Shown: positions 26,949 to 35,681, counted from the first letter of the stretch. The stretch is DNA of 64,000 nucleotides from Constrictibacter sp. MBR-5 (GCF_040549485.1 NZ_JBEPTK010000004.1:186001-250000), one strand, 5' to 3'. Numbers and translations: made by a program. Notes: generated by a model from the sequence alone, not told the origin.

Positions 26949-27502
26949 TCCGGGTCGGCAAGGTCCGCGAAGCGTGCGAGATCCTTCGGGCGAACGAACG
27001 CCGTGAGACGCGCCGCGCCGGTGCCGAGATCGGCCCAGGCGCCCTCGCTGCACTCGAACACCGCCAGCGCCGCCGTCGGAAATTTCCGGCGCAGGCGGGC
27101 GAGCGCGTCGGCGTCCGAATCCCCACGCGCCAGTCGGCAGGCCAGATCCTCCATCCCCGGATTGTGCCCGATCAGCATCGCCGTTCCGGCCGTCTCCGGA
27201 AGGTCGCGCAGCACCTTCAGCAACCGGACCCACGGGGCCTCGTAAATACTCCGCGGATAGTGCGCCTCCGGCGGCCCGTCCAGGAAAGGCGCCACGATGT
27301 CCCATGTCTGCCGGGTGCGCAGCGCGGGCGAGCACAGCACCACGTCCGGGCGCAGGCCTGCGTCCGCAAGCCAGGCGGCGACCAGCGGCGCCGCCTGCCG
27401 CCCGCGCGGCGCCAGCGGCCGGTCGAAATCCGGCAGGCTCGCATCCTCCCAACTCGACTTGGCGTGACGCAGAAGGCAGAGTCTGCGGGGGCCCTCAGCC
27501 AT
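26918..27502 (-). CDS. sixA: SixA-type histidine phosphatase
   Basis: 194-residue histidine phosphatase superfamily protein. The catalytic RHG-type motif is LLRHAKSSW (His at about residue 12) and the second histidine is in LIGHNPGMED; RPLAPRGRQAA carries a phosphate-binding arginine. SixA in E. coli dephosphorylates histidines of phosphotransferase proteins. Its ATG lies 8 nt inside the end of phnM, so it is probably translated with phnM, an unusual partner. Its 3' end overlaps the convergent CHAD gene by 31 nt. Confidence 0.9.
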   Translation of the reverse strand: MAEGPRRLCLLRHAKSSWEDASLPDFDRPLAPRGRQAAPLVAAWLADAGLRPDVVLCSPALRTRQTWDIVAPFLDGPPEAHYPRSIYEAPWVRLLKVLRDLPETAGTAMLIGHNPGMEDLACRLARGDSDADALARLRRKFPTAALAVFECSEGAWADLGTGAARLTAFVRPKDLARFADLADPDQVQKRDRPA

Positions 27503-28637
27503 GGCCGGTCGCGTAGACGGTAGACCCGCCGACCATGACGCGCGCGAGCCGGGGCACCACGCCGCCGTCGCGGACGACCAGGATGTCGGCCCGCGCGCCC
27601 GGCCTGATCTCGCCCCGGTCGTGCAGCCCGACCGCAGCGGCCGGCGCCGCCGAAACGAGCCGCCATGCGTCCGCGAAGCTCACCTTGCCGGTCGTCGCGA
27701 GCTTGAACGGCGCATTGAACAGCGACGGGTAGTGATAGTCGGAGGCGAGGATGCCGCAGAGCCCCTCGGCGACATAGTCCGCGGCCCCGCCATTGCCGAG
27801 ATGGCTGCCGCCGCGGACGACGTTGGGAGCGCCCATCACGACGAACTCCCCGGCGCCCGCGGCATCCACCGCGGCGCCGCGGTCCATGGGGAACTCGCAG
27901 ACCATCGCCCCGAGGGCGCGATTGTGCCGCCGCTGGGCGACGGAGGTCTCGTCGTGCGCCGCGATCGGCACCCCCGCCTCGCGCGCAACGCCCGTCAGCG
28001 TCTCGATCGCCGCCGGCACCTCGCGCCGCCGCTCCATCGCTGCGAGGCAGAGCTCCCGGAACCGCTCGGCGGAGACGCAGGCCCGGTCGGTGTACTTCGC
28101 CAGCGCATCAGGCCGGTCGAGCCGCGACGCGATCGCCGGGGTGTGATCGTTGAGCGCCAGCAGGTGGATGCGGCCCGCCCTCATCCCCTCGGCGACCTCG
28201 TCGACCGCATCGAGATTGTCGGCCTCGTAGCGCAGGTGCACGCGGTGATCGACCAGAACGGTCGGCGCCAGCCGCGCGAAGCCGTCGAACAGCTCGCGCA
28301 TGGTCGCGACGCTGCGCAGCCCCGGCTCCCACGAGCAGGTGATGCCGTGGAACGCCGTGGTGATGCCGGCGGCCGCGAGCTGCGCATCGGTGTCGAGCAG
28401 CGCGATGTCGATCGGCACCCGGACGCCGGGCCGCGGCATGACCTGACGCTCGAAGGCGTCGCCGTGGAAGTCGACGATGCCCGGGAGGACCAGGGCGCCG
28501 CCAACGTCGATCTCGGCGGCAGCGCCGTCACCCGAACCGCCGACCCCAGCGATCTGACCGTCCTGCACTTCGACGCTCGTTTCCTCCAGGCCGCCGCCTG
28601 CGACGAGCACGCGCCCGCCGACGAGTCTCTGCCGCAT
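27495..28637 (-). CDS. phnM: PhnM, ribose 1-methylphosphonate 5-triphosphate diphosphatase
   Basis: 380-residue amidohydrolase-fold enzyme of the C-P lyase pathway. It removes pyrophosphate from alpha-D-ribose 1-methylphosphonate 5-triphosphate to give the PhnJ substrate. Visible features are the metal-site DFHGDAFE, the phosphonate-family segment MPRPGVRVPIDIALL, ALNDHTPA, IAAHDETS and ILASDYHYPSL. ATG 28637 follows GAGGGAG; the start 10 codons upstream is less likely. It lies between phnF (26 nt upstream) and sixA (overlapping). Confidence 0.94.
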   Translation of the reverse strand: MRQRLVGGRVLVAGGGLEETSVEVQDGQIAGVGGSGDGAAAEIDVGGALVLPGIVDFHGDAFERQVMPRPGVRVPIDIALLDTDAQLAAAGITTAFHGITCSWEPGLRSVATMRELFDGFARLAPTVLVDHRVHLRYEADNLDAVDEVAEGMRAGRIHLLALNDHTPAIASRLDRPDALAKYTDRACVSAERFRELCLAAMERRREVPAAIETLTGVAREAGVPIAAHDETSVAQRRHNRALGAMVCEFPMDRGAAVDAAGAGEFVVMGAPNVVRGGSHLGNGGAADYVAEGLCGILASDYHYPSLFNAPFKLATTGKVSFADAWRLVSAAPAAAVGLHDRGEIRPGARADILVVRDGGVVPRLARVMVGGSTVYATGHG

Positions 28638-28663
28638 CCGATGCTCCCTCTTGTCCGTCCGGC

Positions 28664-29449
28664 TCAAGGCTCGAAGACGAGTTGCATGCGATCGCCCGCG
28701 AAGCGGCAGATGCCGTATTCGACCGGGCTTCCGTCGGTATCCGTGTTGATCGATTCCGTCTGAAGCAGCGGCCGGGTCGCCGGCTGCTGCAGGATATGGG
28801 CCTCGTCCTGGCTCGGCATCCGCGCCGTCACCCGCGTCACCCGGCGGACATAGTCGGCGACGCCCAGCCGCGCCAGCGAGGCGGTGATCGACTGGGTCGC
28901 ACGGTAGGAATCGATCATCGCCGGAAAGCGTTCGGCGCAGAAATAATGCAGCCCGATATTGACCGGCCGGCCGTCCACCTCGCCGACCCGCTCGATCAGC
29001 GTCACCGGCCGGCCCGGCTTGAGGTCGAGCGCGGCAGCGACCGGTGCGGGTGCCGGCATCGTCGCGGCGCGCAGCAGGCGTCCGCCGGGTGCGCCACCGA
29101 CGCGCGCGACATTCTCGCTGAATCGCGTCCGCCGTCCGACGGCATAGTCGATGACGTTCTCCTGGACGAAGGTGCCGCGGCCCTGTTCCACGCGGACGAG
29201 GGCGCGCGCCGCCAGTTCGGCGACCGCCCGGCGCAGCGTGTGCCGGTTCACGCGGAACCGCGCAGCGAGATCCGCCTCGGTCGGCAGGCGCGCCCCGGGC
29301 GCATGGTCGCCGCGCGCGATCTCCTCCTCCAGGGTGCGGGCGATCTGCCGCCAGAGCGCGAAGCCGCCGCCACGCTCGAGGCCGCGCCCGGCCTCGTCGG
29401 CACCGTCCGCCGCCGCATCGGCGAGAGCGCCGGCTTCCGTCACGAACAT
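28664..29449 (-). CDS. phnF: PhnF, GntR/HutC-family repressor of the phn genes
   Basis: 261-residue transcription factor with an N-terminal GntR winged helix (about 30-100; LPTEADLAARFRVNRHTLRR) and a C-terminal UTRA ligand-binding domain (about 110-255; ending PVEYGICRFAGDRMQLVF). It is the first gene of a phnF-phnM-sixA unit and divergent from phnG, with a HutC-type palindrome between. GGAG lies 9 nt before the start. About 30 residues precede the HTH and look unstructured. Ligand is not known. Confidence 0.92.
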   Translation of the reverse strand: MFVTEAGALADAAADGADEAGRGLERGGGFALWRQIARTLEEEIARGDHAPGARLPTEADLAARFRVNRHTLRRAVAELAARALVRVEQGRGTFVQENVIDYAVGRRTRFSENVARVGGAPGGRLLRAATMPAPAPVAAALDLKPGRPVTLIERVGEVDGRPVNIGLHYFCAERFPAMIDSYRATQSITASLARLGVADYVRRVTRVTARMPSQDEAHILQQPATRPLLQTESINTDTDGSPVEYGICRFAGDRMQLVFEP

Positions 29450-29464
29450 GTCACCGAACTCCGC

Positions 29465-29524
29465 TTTACATCCCGGCTGTCCCTGCCCTAGTTTCTAGCT
29501 CACCAGACATTCGGATGTCTAGAC
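29465..29524 (+). promoter_or_regulatory. phnG promoter and PhnF operator
   Basis: A promoter-like pair TTTACA (29465-29470) and TAGTTT (29489-29494) is followed, just after the expected start, by AGACAT-TCGG-ATGTCT (29505-29520), which overlaps the 8-bp palindrome GTCTAGAC (29517-29524). GTnTAnAC is the half-site form used by HutC-subfamily GntR repressors, and PhnF in mycobacteria binds a site with GTCTAGAC at its centre. This lies in the 91-nt gap between phnF and phnG and should control both. Confidence 0.7.
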
Positions 29525-29540
29525 GAATTTGAGGTGCGAG

Positions 29541-30017
29541 ATGCTGGACATGGCAGCGGGGGCGTTCCCGGCGGAGGCACCGCCCGGACGGGCCGACTGG
29601 ATCGGAGTCCTCGCCAAGGCGCTGCCGGCCGAGGTCGAAACGGCCTTCGCCGGGATCGATGCCCCGCCCGCCTACGCCTTCCTGCGCCGCCCCGAGATCG
29701 GCATGGTCATGGTGCGCGGGCGCGCCGGCGGCACCGGGGAGCGCTTCAATCTCGGAGAGATGACCGTGACCCGCTGCGCCGTGCAGGTCGCAGACGGCGG
29801 CATCGGCTACGGCTACGTCGCTGGCCGCGACAAGCGCCATGCCGAACTCGCGGCGGTGCTCGACGCCATGCTGCAGGACGAGACCCGGCGGGACGCCCTC
29901 ATTGCCTCGGTGATCGAGCCGCTCCGGACCGCCCAGGGCGACCGGCGCCGCACCGCATCGACCAAGGCCGCGGCGACGCGCGTCGACTTCTTCACCATGG
30001 TCCGCGGCGAGGATTGA
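29541..30017 (+). CDS. phnG: PhnG, C-P lyase core subunit
   Basis: 158-residue subunit of the PhnGHIJ core complex, which with PhnI attaches the ribose triphosphate to the phosphonate. Recognised by LRRPEIGMVMVRGRAGGTGE, FNLGEMTVTRCAV and GRDKRHAELAAVLDA. ATG 29541 is chosen over TTG 29529 because GAGGTG stands 5 nt ahead. First gene of the phnGHIJKL operon; phnH starts 3 nt after its stop. Confidence 0.94.
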   Translation: MLDMAAGAFPAEAPPGRADWIGVLAKALPAEVETAFAGIDAPPAYAFLRRPEIGMVMVRGRAGGTGERFNLGEMTVTRCAVQVADGGIGYGYVAGRDKRHAELAAVLDAMLQDETRRDALIASVIEPLRTAQGDRRRTASTKAAATRVDFFTMVRGED

Positions 30018-30020
30018 TCC

Positions 30021-30629
30021 ATGGGTCCCACCGCCTCCCCCCTCGCTGCTCCGGCGATGGCCCCGGGGTTCGCGAACCCGGTCTTCGACAGCCAGGACAT
30101 GTTCCGCCGCCTGCTGGAGGCGATGAGCTATCCCGGCCGGATCGTCGGCGCCGGCACGCTCGCGGCCGCGCCCGCACCGCTGTCGCGAGCCGCGGCCGCC
30201 GCGTTCCTGGCACTCGCCGACTACGAGACGCCCGTCTGGCTCGACGCCACGGGGCGTCCGGCCCGCGACTGGCTGCGCTTCCACTGCGGCTGCCCAGTCG
30301 TCGCCGATCCGGCCGCGGCCCGCTTCGCACTGGTCGCCGACCCGACCGCGATGCTGCCGCTGTCCGCCTTCGACCCTGGCACCGACGAGTATCCCGATCG
30401 CTCGACCACCTTGGTGATCGAGGTCGCCGGTCTGGAGTCTACTGGCGGCGTGCGTCTCGTCGGTCCCGGCATCCTGGGCGAAGCACACCTCGCGGTGGAC
30501 GGTTTGCCGGCGCGGATCTGGGATCAGTGGCGCGAAAACCGCGTCCTGTTTCCGGGCGGGGTCGATTTGATCCTCACCTGCGGTGACCGGCTCGCCGCAC
30601 TGCCCCGCACCGTGAAGGTGGAGATCTGA
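30021..30629 (+). CDS. phnH: PhnH, C-P lyase core subunit
   Basis: 202-residue subunit of the C-P lyase core. Typical PhnH segments are PGFANPVFDSQDMFRRLLEAM near the start and RIWDQWRENRVLFPGGVDLIL near the end. It lies between phnG and phnI with gaps of 3 and 1 nt. Confidence 0.94.
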   Translation: MGPTASPLAAPAMAPGFANPVFDSQDMFRRLLEAMSYPGRIVGAGTLAAAPAPLSRAAAAAFLALADYETPVWLDATGRPARDWLRFHCGCPVVADPAAARFALVADPTAMLPLSAFDPGTDEYPDRSTTLVIEVAGLESTGGVRLVGPGILGEAHLAVDGLPARIWDQWRENRVLFPGGVDLILTCGDRLAALPRTVKVEI

Positions 30630-30630
30630 C

Positions 30631-31731
30631 ATGTATGTCGCGGTAAAGGGCGGCGAGCGCGCCATCCTGAACAGCCACAGCCTGCTGGAGGAGACCCGGC
30701 GGGGCGACACCGCCCATCCCGAACTCACCCTGGCGCAGATCCGCGAACAGCTCGGCCTCGCGGTCGACCGGGTGATGACGGAAGGCTCGCTCTACGATCC
30801 CGATCTCGCCGCCCTGGCGCTGAAGCAGGCCTGCGGCGACGTGATCGAGGCGGTGTTCCTGCTCCGCGCCTACCGCACGACCCTGCCCCGCTTCGGCGCC
30901 TCCGAGCCGGTCGACACCGGCCACATGGCGATCCGCCGGCGGATCTCGGCGACGTTCAAGGATCTTCCTGGCGGACAGGTGCTGGGACCGACCTTCGACT
31001 ACACCCACCGCCTGCTCGACTTCGGCCTGGCCGGCACCGCCGATCGGGCCGCCGCGCCGACCGCACCGACGCCCATCGAAGACGCGATGCCGCGCGTGAC
31101 CGATATCCTCGACAGCCAGAGCCTGATCGAATCCGAACGTCCCGAACCCGACGAGCGGGACGTGCCGGACATCACCCGCGACCCACTGCGCTTCCCGGCG
31201 CCGCGCGGCGCGCGGCTGCAGAACCTGGCGCGTGGCGACGAGGGCTTCCTGCTCAGCCTCGGCTACTCGACCCAGCGCGGCTATGGCCGCAACCATCCCT
31301 TCGTCGGCGAGGTTCGCCTGGGCGAGGTGGCGGTCGAGTTCGTGCCGGAGGAACTGGGCTTCGCCATCGAGATCGGCGAGATCACCGTGACCGAGTGCCA
31401 GATGGTCAATCACTTCAAGGGCTCGAAGACCCAGCCGCCGCAGTTCACCCGCGGCTACGGCCTGACCTTCGGCCACTGCGAGCGCAAGGCGATGGCGATG
31501 GCCCTGGTCGACCGCGCGCTGCGCGCCGCCGAACTCGACGAGGAACCGACGGCGCCGGCGCAGGACCAGGAGTTCGTCATGTCCCACAGCGACAATGTCG
31601 AGGCCTCGGGCTTCGTCCAGCATCTGAAGCTGCCCCACTATGTCGATTTCCAGGGCGAGCTGGAGATGATCCGCGGCATGCGCCGGGAAATCGCCGAACG
31701 CGAGAACAGCGCGAAGGAGGCAGCGGAATGA
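30631..31731 (+). CDS. phnI: PhnI, ribose 1-phosphonate 5-triphosphate synthase subunit
   Basis: 366-residue subunit that displaces adenine from ATP and links the phosphonate to C1 of ribose. The N-terminus MYVAVKGGERAILNSHSLL is diagnostic. Other signatures are LLSLGYSTQRGYGRNHPF, ITVTECQMVNHFKGS and the C-terminal VEASGFVQHLKLPHYVDFQ. The stop overlaps the phnJ start (ATGA), giving coupled translation. Confidence 0.95.
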   Translation: MYVAVKGGERAILNSHSLLEETRRGDTAHPELTLAQIREQLGLAVDRVMTEGSLYDPDLAALALKQACGDVIEAVFLLRAYRTTLPRFGASEPVDTGHMAIRRRISATFKDLPGGQVLGPTFDYTHRLLDFGLAGTADRAAAPTAPTPIEDAMPRVTDILDSQSLIESERPEPDERDVPDITRDPLRFPAPRGARLQNLARGDEGFLLSLGYSTQRGYGRNHPFVGEVRLGEVAVEFVPEELGFAIEIGEITVTECQMVNHFKGSKTQPPQFTRGYGLTFGHCERKAMAMALVDRALRAAELDEEPTAPAQDQEFVMSHSDNVEASGFVQHLKLPHYVDFQGELEMIRGMRREIAERENSAKEAAE

Positions 31732-32639
31732 GCGCCGCGACCACATCGTCCGCGCCCACGACCACGACCGATCCCGGCTACAATTTCGCCTATCTGGACG
31801 AGCAGACGAAGCGGATGATCCGCCGCTGCATCCTGAAGGCGGTCGCCATCCCCGGCTACCAAGTACCGTTCGCCAGCCGCGAGATGCCCTTGCCCTACGG
31901 CTGGGGGACCGGCGGCATCCAGGTGACGGCGAGCGTCATCGGCCCCGACGACGTCCTGAAGGTCATCGACCAGGGCGCCGACGACACCACCAACGCCGTC
32001 AGCATCCGCCGCTTCTTCGCCCGCACCGCCGGCGTCGCCACCACGGAGGCGACGGACGAGGCGACCGTCATCCAGACCCGCCATCGCATCCCGGAGAAGC
32101 CGCTGCGCGAGGGGCAGATCCTGGTCTACCAGGTGCCGATCCCGGAGCCGCTGCGCTGGCTGGAGCCGCGCGAGGCCGAGACGCGCAAGATGCATGCGCT
32201 GCAGGAATATGGCGCCATGCACGTCCGGCTCTACGAGGACATCGCCAAGCACGGCCGCATCGCGACCTCCTACGACTATCCGGTCAAGGTGAACGGCCGC
32301 TACGTGACCGCACCGTCGCCGATCCCGAAGTTCGACAATCCGAAGATGCACATGAACCCGGCGATCCAGCTGTTCGGCGCCGGCCGCGAGAAGCGCATCT
32401 ACGCCATCCCGCCCTACACGACGGTGACCAGCCTCGACTTCGAGGACCATCCCTTCACCGTGCAGAAATGGGACGAGGCCTGCACGCTGTGCGGCGCCAC
32501 CGACACCTATCTCGACGAGGTCGTCGTCGACGACAGGGGCGGGCGGATGTTCGTCTGCTCCGACAGCCACCATTGCGGCGAACGGCAGGCCGCGCAGCAG
32601 ACGGAAACGGCAGCACCCTGGAAGGGAGCGGCGGAATGA
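31728..32639 (+). CDS. phnJ: PhnJ, radical-SAM carbon-phosphorus lyase
   Basis: 303-residue catalytic subunit that breaks the C-P bond. The unusual Fe-S motif is intact: C-x2-C-x21-C-x5-C at Cys252, 255, 277 and 283. Each is exactly 11 residues later than in E. coli PhnJ (241, 244, 266, 272), owing to an N-terminal extension. The glycyl-radical residue is then Gly43 (AIPGYQVPF) and the catalytic thiol Cys283. GAAGGAGG precedes the ATG. Overlaps phnI and phnK by 4 nt each. Confidence 0.96.
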   Translation: MSAATTSSAPTTTTDPGYNFAYLDEQTKRMIRRCILKAVAIPGYQVPFASREMPLPYGWGTGGIQVTASVIGPDDVLKVIDQGADDTTNAVSIRRFFARTAGVATTEATDEATVIQTRHRIPEKPLREGQILVYQVPIPEPLRWLEPREAETRKMHALQEYGAMHVRLYEDIAKHGRIATSYDYPVKVNGRYVTAPSPIPKFDNPKMHMNPAIQLFGAGREKRIYAIPPYTTVTSLDFEDHPFTVQKWDEACTLCGATDTYLDEVVVDDRGGRMFVCSDSHHCGERQAAQQTETAAPWKGAAE

Positions 32640-33427
32640 GCGGCATGGACGCGCGCGAACTTCCGCTGCTGCGGGTGCGCGAGGTGGCGCGCTACCACGG
32701 CGCCAACCTCGGCTGCCGCAACATATCCTTCGACCTCTGGCCCGGCGAGGTGATCGCGGTCGTCGGCGAATCCGGCTCCGGCAAGACCACCCTGCTGAAC
32801 TGCCTGTCCGCCCAGCTCGAGCCGACGGCCGGCACGGTGCGCTACAACAGCCGCACCGACGGGCTGCAGGACATCTATCGGATGTCGGAGGCATCGCGCC
32901 GCATGCTGATGCGCACCGACTGGGGCTTCGTCCATCAGGACGCGCGCCAGGGCCTGCGGATGCGGGTCTCGGCCGGCGCCAATGTGGGCGAACGGCTGAT
33001 GGCGCTCGGCGCCCGGCACTATGGCGACATCCGCGGCGAGGCGACCGACTGGCTGGGCAAGGTCGAGATCGACGTGGGCCGCATCGACGACATGCCGCGC
33101 ACCTTCTCCGGCGGCATGCTCCAGCGGCTGCAGATCGCCCGCAACCTCGTCACCAAGCCGCGCCTGATCTTCATGGACGAGCCGACCGGTGGGCTCGACG
33201 TCTCGGTCCAGGCGCGACTGCTCGACCTGCTGCGCGAACTCATCGCCGACTTCGGCCTGTCGGCGATCATCGTGACGCACGACCTCGCGGTGGCGCGGAT
33301 GCTGTCGCACCGGATGCTCGTCATGCATCGCGGCGAGGTCGTCGAGACCGGCCTGACCGACCAGGTCCTCGACGATCCGCATCACGCCTACACCCAGCTT
33401 CTCGTCTCCTCGGTGCTCCAGCCATGA
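32636..33427 (+). CDS. phnK: PhnK, ABC-type ATPase of the C-P lyase complex
   Basis: 263-residue ABC ATPase that docks on the PhnGHIJ core. Walker A is VGESGSGKTTLL, the signature SGGMLQRLQIARNL, Walker B LIFMDEPTGGLDVSVQARLL, and the switch histidine VTHDLAVA. It starts within phnJ (ATGA) and ends within phnL (4-nt overlap). In E. coli it forms a dimer on the complex rather than a transporter. Confidence 0.94.
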   Translation: MSGMDARELPLLRVREVARYHGANLGCRNISFDLWPGEVIAVVGESGSGKTTLLNCLSAQLEPTAGTVRYNSRTDGLQDIYRMSEASRRMLMRTDWGFVHQDARQGLRMRVSAGANVGERLMALGARHYGDIRGEATDWLGKVEIDVGRIDDMPRTFSGGMLQRLQIARNLVTKPRLIFMDEPTGGLDVSVQARLLDLLRELIADFGLSAIIVTHDLAVARMLSHRMLVMHRGEVVETGLTDQVLDDPHHAYTQLLVSSVLQP

Positions 33428-34131
33428 CCCTGCCCCCTTCCCTCATCGTCCGGGAACTGAGCAAGACCTTCACGCTGCACATCCAGGGCACGACCCTGCC
33501 CGTGCTGCGCGACATCGACCTCACCATCGCGCCGGGCGAGGCCGTGGTGCTCAGCGGGCCGTCCGGTGCCGGCAAGAGCAGCTTCATGCGCTGCGTCTAC
33601 GCCAACTATCGGCCGCAGACGGGCAGCGTGCTGGTACGGCACGACGGGCAGCTGGTCGACATGCTGACTGCGGAGCCGCGCGAGGTGCTGGAGGTTCGCC
33701 GCCGCACCATGGGCTTCGTCAGCCAGTTCCTGCGCGTCATCCCCCGCGTGCCGACCATCGACGTGGTGGCAGAGCCGGTACGTGCCGTCGGCGTCGGCCG
33801 CGAGAAGGCGCGCGAGCGCGCCGGCGAACTGCTGGCGCGGCTGCGCATCCCGGAGCGGCTCTGGAACCTGCCGCCCGCCACCTTCTCCGGCGGCGAACAG
33901 CAGCGCGTGAACATCGCCCGCGGCTTCGCCCATCCCTATCCCGTGCTGCTGCTGGACGAACCCACCGCGTCGCTCGACGCACGGAACCGCGACACCGTGG
34001 TCGACATGATCCGCGAGGTGCGCGAGGCGGGGGCGGCGATCCTCGGCATCTTCCACGACGAGGCCGTCCGCGAGGCCGTCGCGACGCGCATCTTCGAGAT
34101 GACTCCCGTGGAGACGAGCAGGGCGGCATGA
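33424..34131 (+). CDS. phnL: PhnL, ABC-type ATPase of the C-P lyase complex
   Basis: 235-residue ABC ATPase. Walker A GPSGAGKSS, signature FSGGEQQRVNIARG, Walker B LLLDEPTASLDARN. The specific features RRRTMGFVSQFLRVIPRVP and LLARLRIPERLWNLPPATFSG are typical of PhnL. It overlaps phnK and the PPOX gene by 4 nt each, so seven genes are translated in one chain. Confidence 0.94.
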   Translation: MTLPPSLIVRELSKTFTLHIQGTTLPVLRDIDLTIAPGEAVVLSGPSGAGKSSFMRCVYANYRPQTGSVLVRHDGQLVDMLTAEPREVLEVRRRTMGFVSQFLRVIPRVPTIDVVAEPVRAVGVGREKARERAGELLARLRIPERLWNLPPATFSGGEQQRVNIARGFAHPYPVLLLDEPTASLDARNRDTVVDMIREVREAGAAILGIFHDEAVREAVATRIFEMTPVETSRAA

Positions 34132-34742
34132 GCGGGACGAGGATCGATACGGCCGCAGCGCTGGAAGCGCTCTACGGCGAGCCCGACGAGCGCTCGCTCG
34201 TGAAGGAGGTCGACCGTCTTACGGCACCCTACCGCGCCTTCGTCGAGACGGCACCCTTCTTCGCCCTCGCGACCGTCGGCCCCGGCGGCCTCGACTGTTC
34301 GCCGCGCGGCGACGCGCCCGGCTTCGTGCGCGTGGTCGACGATCGCACCCTCGTCGTGCCCGACCGGCGCGGCAACAACCGCATCGACAGCCTGCGCAAC
34401 ATCGTCGCCGACCCGCGCGTCGGGCTGCTGTTCCTGATCCCCGGCGTCGGCGAGACGCTGCGCATCAACGGCACCGCCGAACTCGATGCCGATCCAGACT
34501 TGGCGAAAAGCTTCGCCGTGGACGGAAAGCTGCCGCGGCTCTGCATCCGCATCACCATCGACACCGTCTACTTCCAGTGCTCGCGCGCCCTGGTCCGCTC
34601 GTCGCTCTGGGACTCCGCCGCCCGAGTCGAGCGCGCGGCCGTTCCGACCGCCGGCGCGATGCTGAAGGCCTGCCGCGACAGTTTCGACGCCGACGCCTAC
34701 GACGCGGCGTTGCCGGAGCGGGTCGAGGCGTCGCTGTACTGA
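34128..34742 (+). CDS. PPOX-type FMN-dependent protein coupled to the phn operon
   Basis: 204-residue pyridoxamine 5'-phosphate oxidase-like split-barrel protein, close in pattern to the DR_2398-type subgroup: YGEPDERSLVKEVDRL, FFALATVGPGGLDCSPRGDAPGFV, PDRRGNNRIDSLRNI and LRINGTAELDAD. The SPRGD and GNNR blocks are the flavin-binding parts. Its ATG overlaps the phnL stop (ATGA), so it is translated with the C-P lyase genes. No role in phosphonate breakdown is established for this family. It converges on phhB with 6 nt between. Confidence 0.88.
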   Translation: MSGTRIDTAAALEALYGEPDERSLVKEVDRLTAPYRAFVETAPFFALATVGPGGLDCSPRGDAPGFVRVVDDRTLVVPDRRGNNRIDSLRNIVADPRVGLLFLIPGVGETLRINGTAELDADPDLAKSFAVDGKLPRLCIRITIDTVYFQCSRALVRSSLWDSAARVERAAVPTAGAMLKACRDSFDADAYDAALPERVEASLY

Positions 34743-34748
34743 CCGGGG

Positions 34749-35066
34749 TCAGGCGCTCGAGCCGCCGGCGACGCCGTCCATGAACTTGGCGAGCCGCACG
34801 TCGAGCGCTGTCAGGCCCTGGGCGTCGTGCGTCGAGAGGGTCACCTCGACCCGGCTGTACACGTTGAACCATTCCGGATGATGGTCCATCCGCTCGGCCA
34901 TCATCGCCACGCGGCTCATGAAGCCGAACGCCTCGTTGAAGTCGGCGAACTTGAAGGTCTTGGCGATCGCGTCGCGATCCTCGACCGGGTGCCAGCCGGA
35001 AAGCCCCGCCAGCGCATGCGCCCGGTCGCTGCCTTCGAGGCGCTTCGGCCTGCTCTTGTCCGCCAT
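34749..35066 (-). CDS. phhB: 4a-hydroxytetrahydrobiopterin dehydratase
   Basis: 105-residue pterin-4a-carbinolamine dehydratase (PCD/DCoH), recycling the pterin cofactor of aromatic hydroxylases. The active-site motif [21 protein letters not shown] (about residues 60-80) is intact, as is the N-terminal [19 protein letters not shown] 35066 has GGGAG 5 nt ahead. No phenylalanine hydroxylase gene lies in the window. A very long frame continues upstream on this strand but it is a shadow of opposite-strand genes. Confidence 0.93.
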   Translation of the reverse strand: MADKSRPKRLEGSDRAHALAGLSGWHPVEDRDAIAKTFKFADFNEAFGFMSRVAMMAERMDHHPEWFNVYSRVEVTLSTHDAQGLTALDVRLAKFMDGVAGGSSA

Positions 35067-35117
35067 CGGGAACTCCCTATTTCTGCGGTCCACGCTCTGC
35101 AGGAATATGGGCCGGCC

Positions 35118-35540
35118 ATGTCGAAACCGAACCCCCGCGGCCCCTTCGGCTCCGCCCCGTCCATCGAGGAGATGGAGGAGATGGCCGAGCGTGCGTTCGA
35201 GACCATCCCCCCCGAACTCAGCCGCCACGTGCGCGGCGTCGTCATCCATGTGGACGAGTTTCCCGACGCGGAGACCGAGCGCGAGATGGAGTTGGAATCG
35301 CCGTTCGACCTGCTCGGCCTGTATCGCGGTGTCTCGCTCGCCGAGAAGAGCGTCCTGGCGCCGACCACCGACCTCGACATGATCTACCTCTATCGCCGGC
35401 CGATCCTCGACTATTGGTGCGACACCGGCGAGGACCTGGAACATGTCGTCCGGCACGTGCTGATTCACGAGATCGGCCATCATTTCGGCCTGTCCGACGA
35501 GGACATGGACGCGATCGAGGCCGGCGAGAGCCGCAACTGA
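35118..35540 (+). CDS. Small zincin-like metallopeptidase (DUF1025)
   Basis: 140-residue protein of the DUF1025/zincin-like family. The C-terminal half has [19 protein letters not shown], a complete HExxH plus a following histidine and Asp/Glu. The N-terminal [18 protein letters not shown] is typical. It is cytoplasmic (no signal peptide). Substrate is unknown. It is divergent from phhB across 51 nt. Confidence 0.9.
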   Translation: MSKPNPRGPFGSAPSIEEMEEMAERAFETIPPELSRHVRGVVIHVDEFPDAETEREMELESPFDLLGLYRGVSLAEKSVLAPTTDLDMIYLYRRPILDYWCDTGEDLEHVVRHVLIHEIGHHFGLSDEDMDAIEAGESRN

Positions 35541-35681
35541 CGGTCGCGCGCCCGGCGGCGCCGTCCCATCTTTCCGTGAAATCGATTCGGTGGAAGACTG
35601 TGCCCGTCGAGGCGCAGGTCTCGCCTGCACCTCGCCGCAGCCGGCACCAAGCCGGCACGGACAAGACTGCAGGAGGACGCC

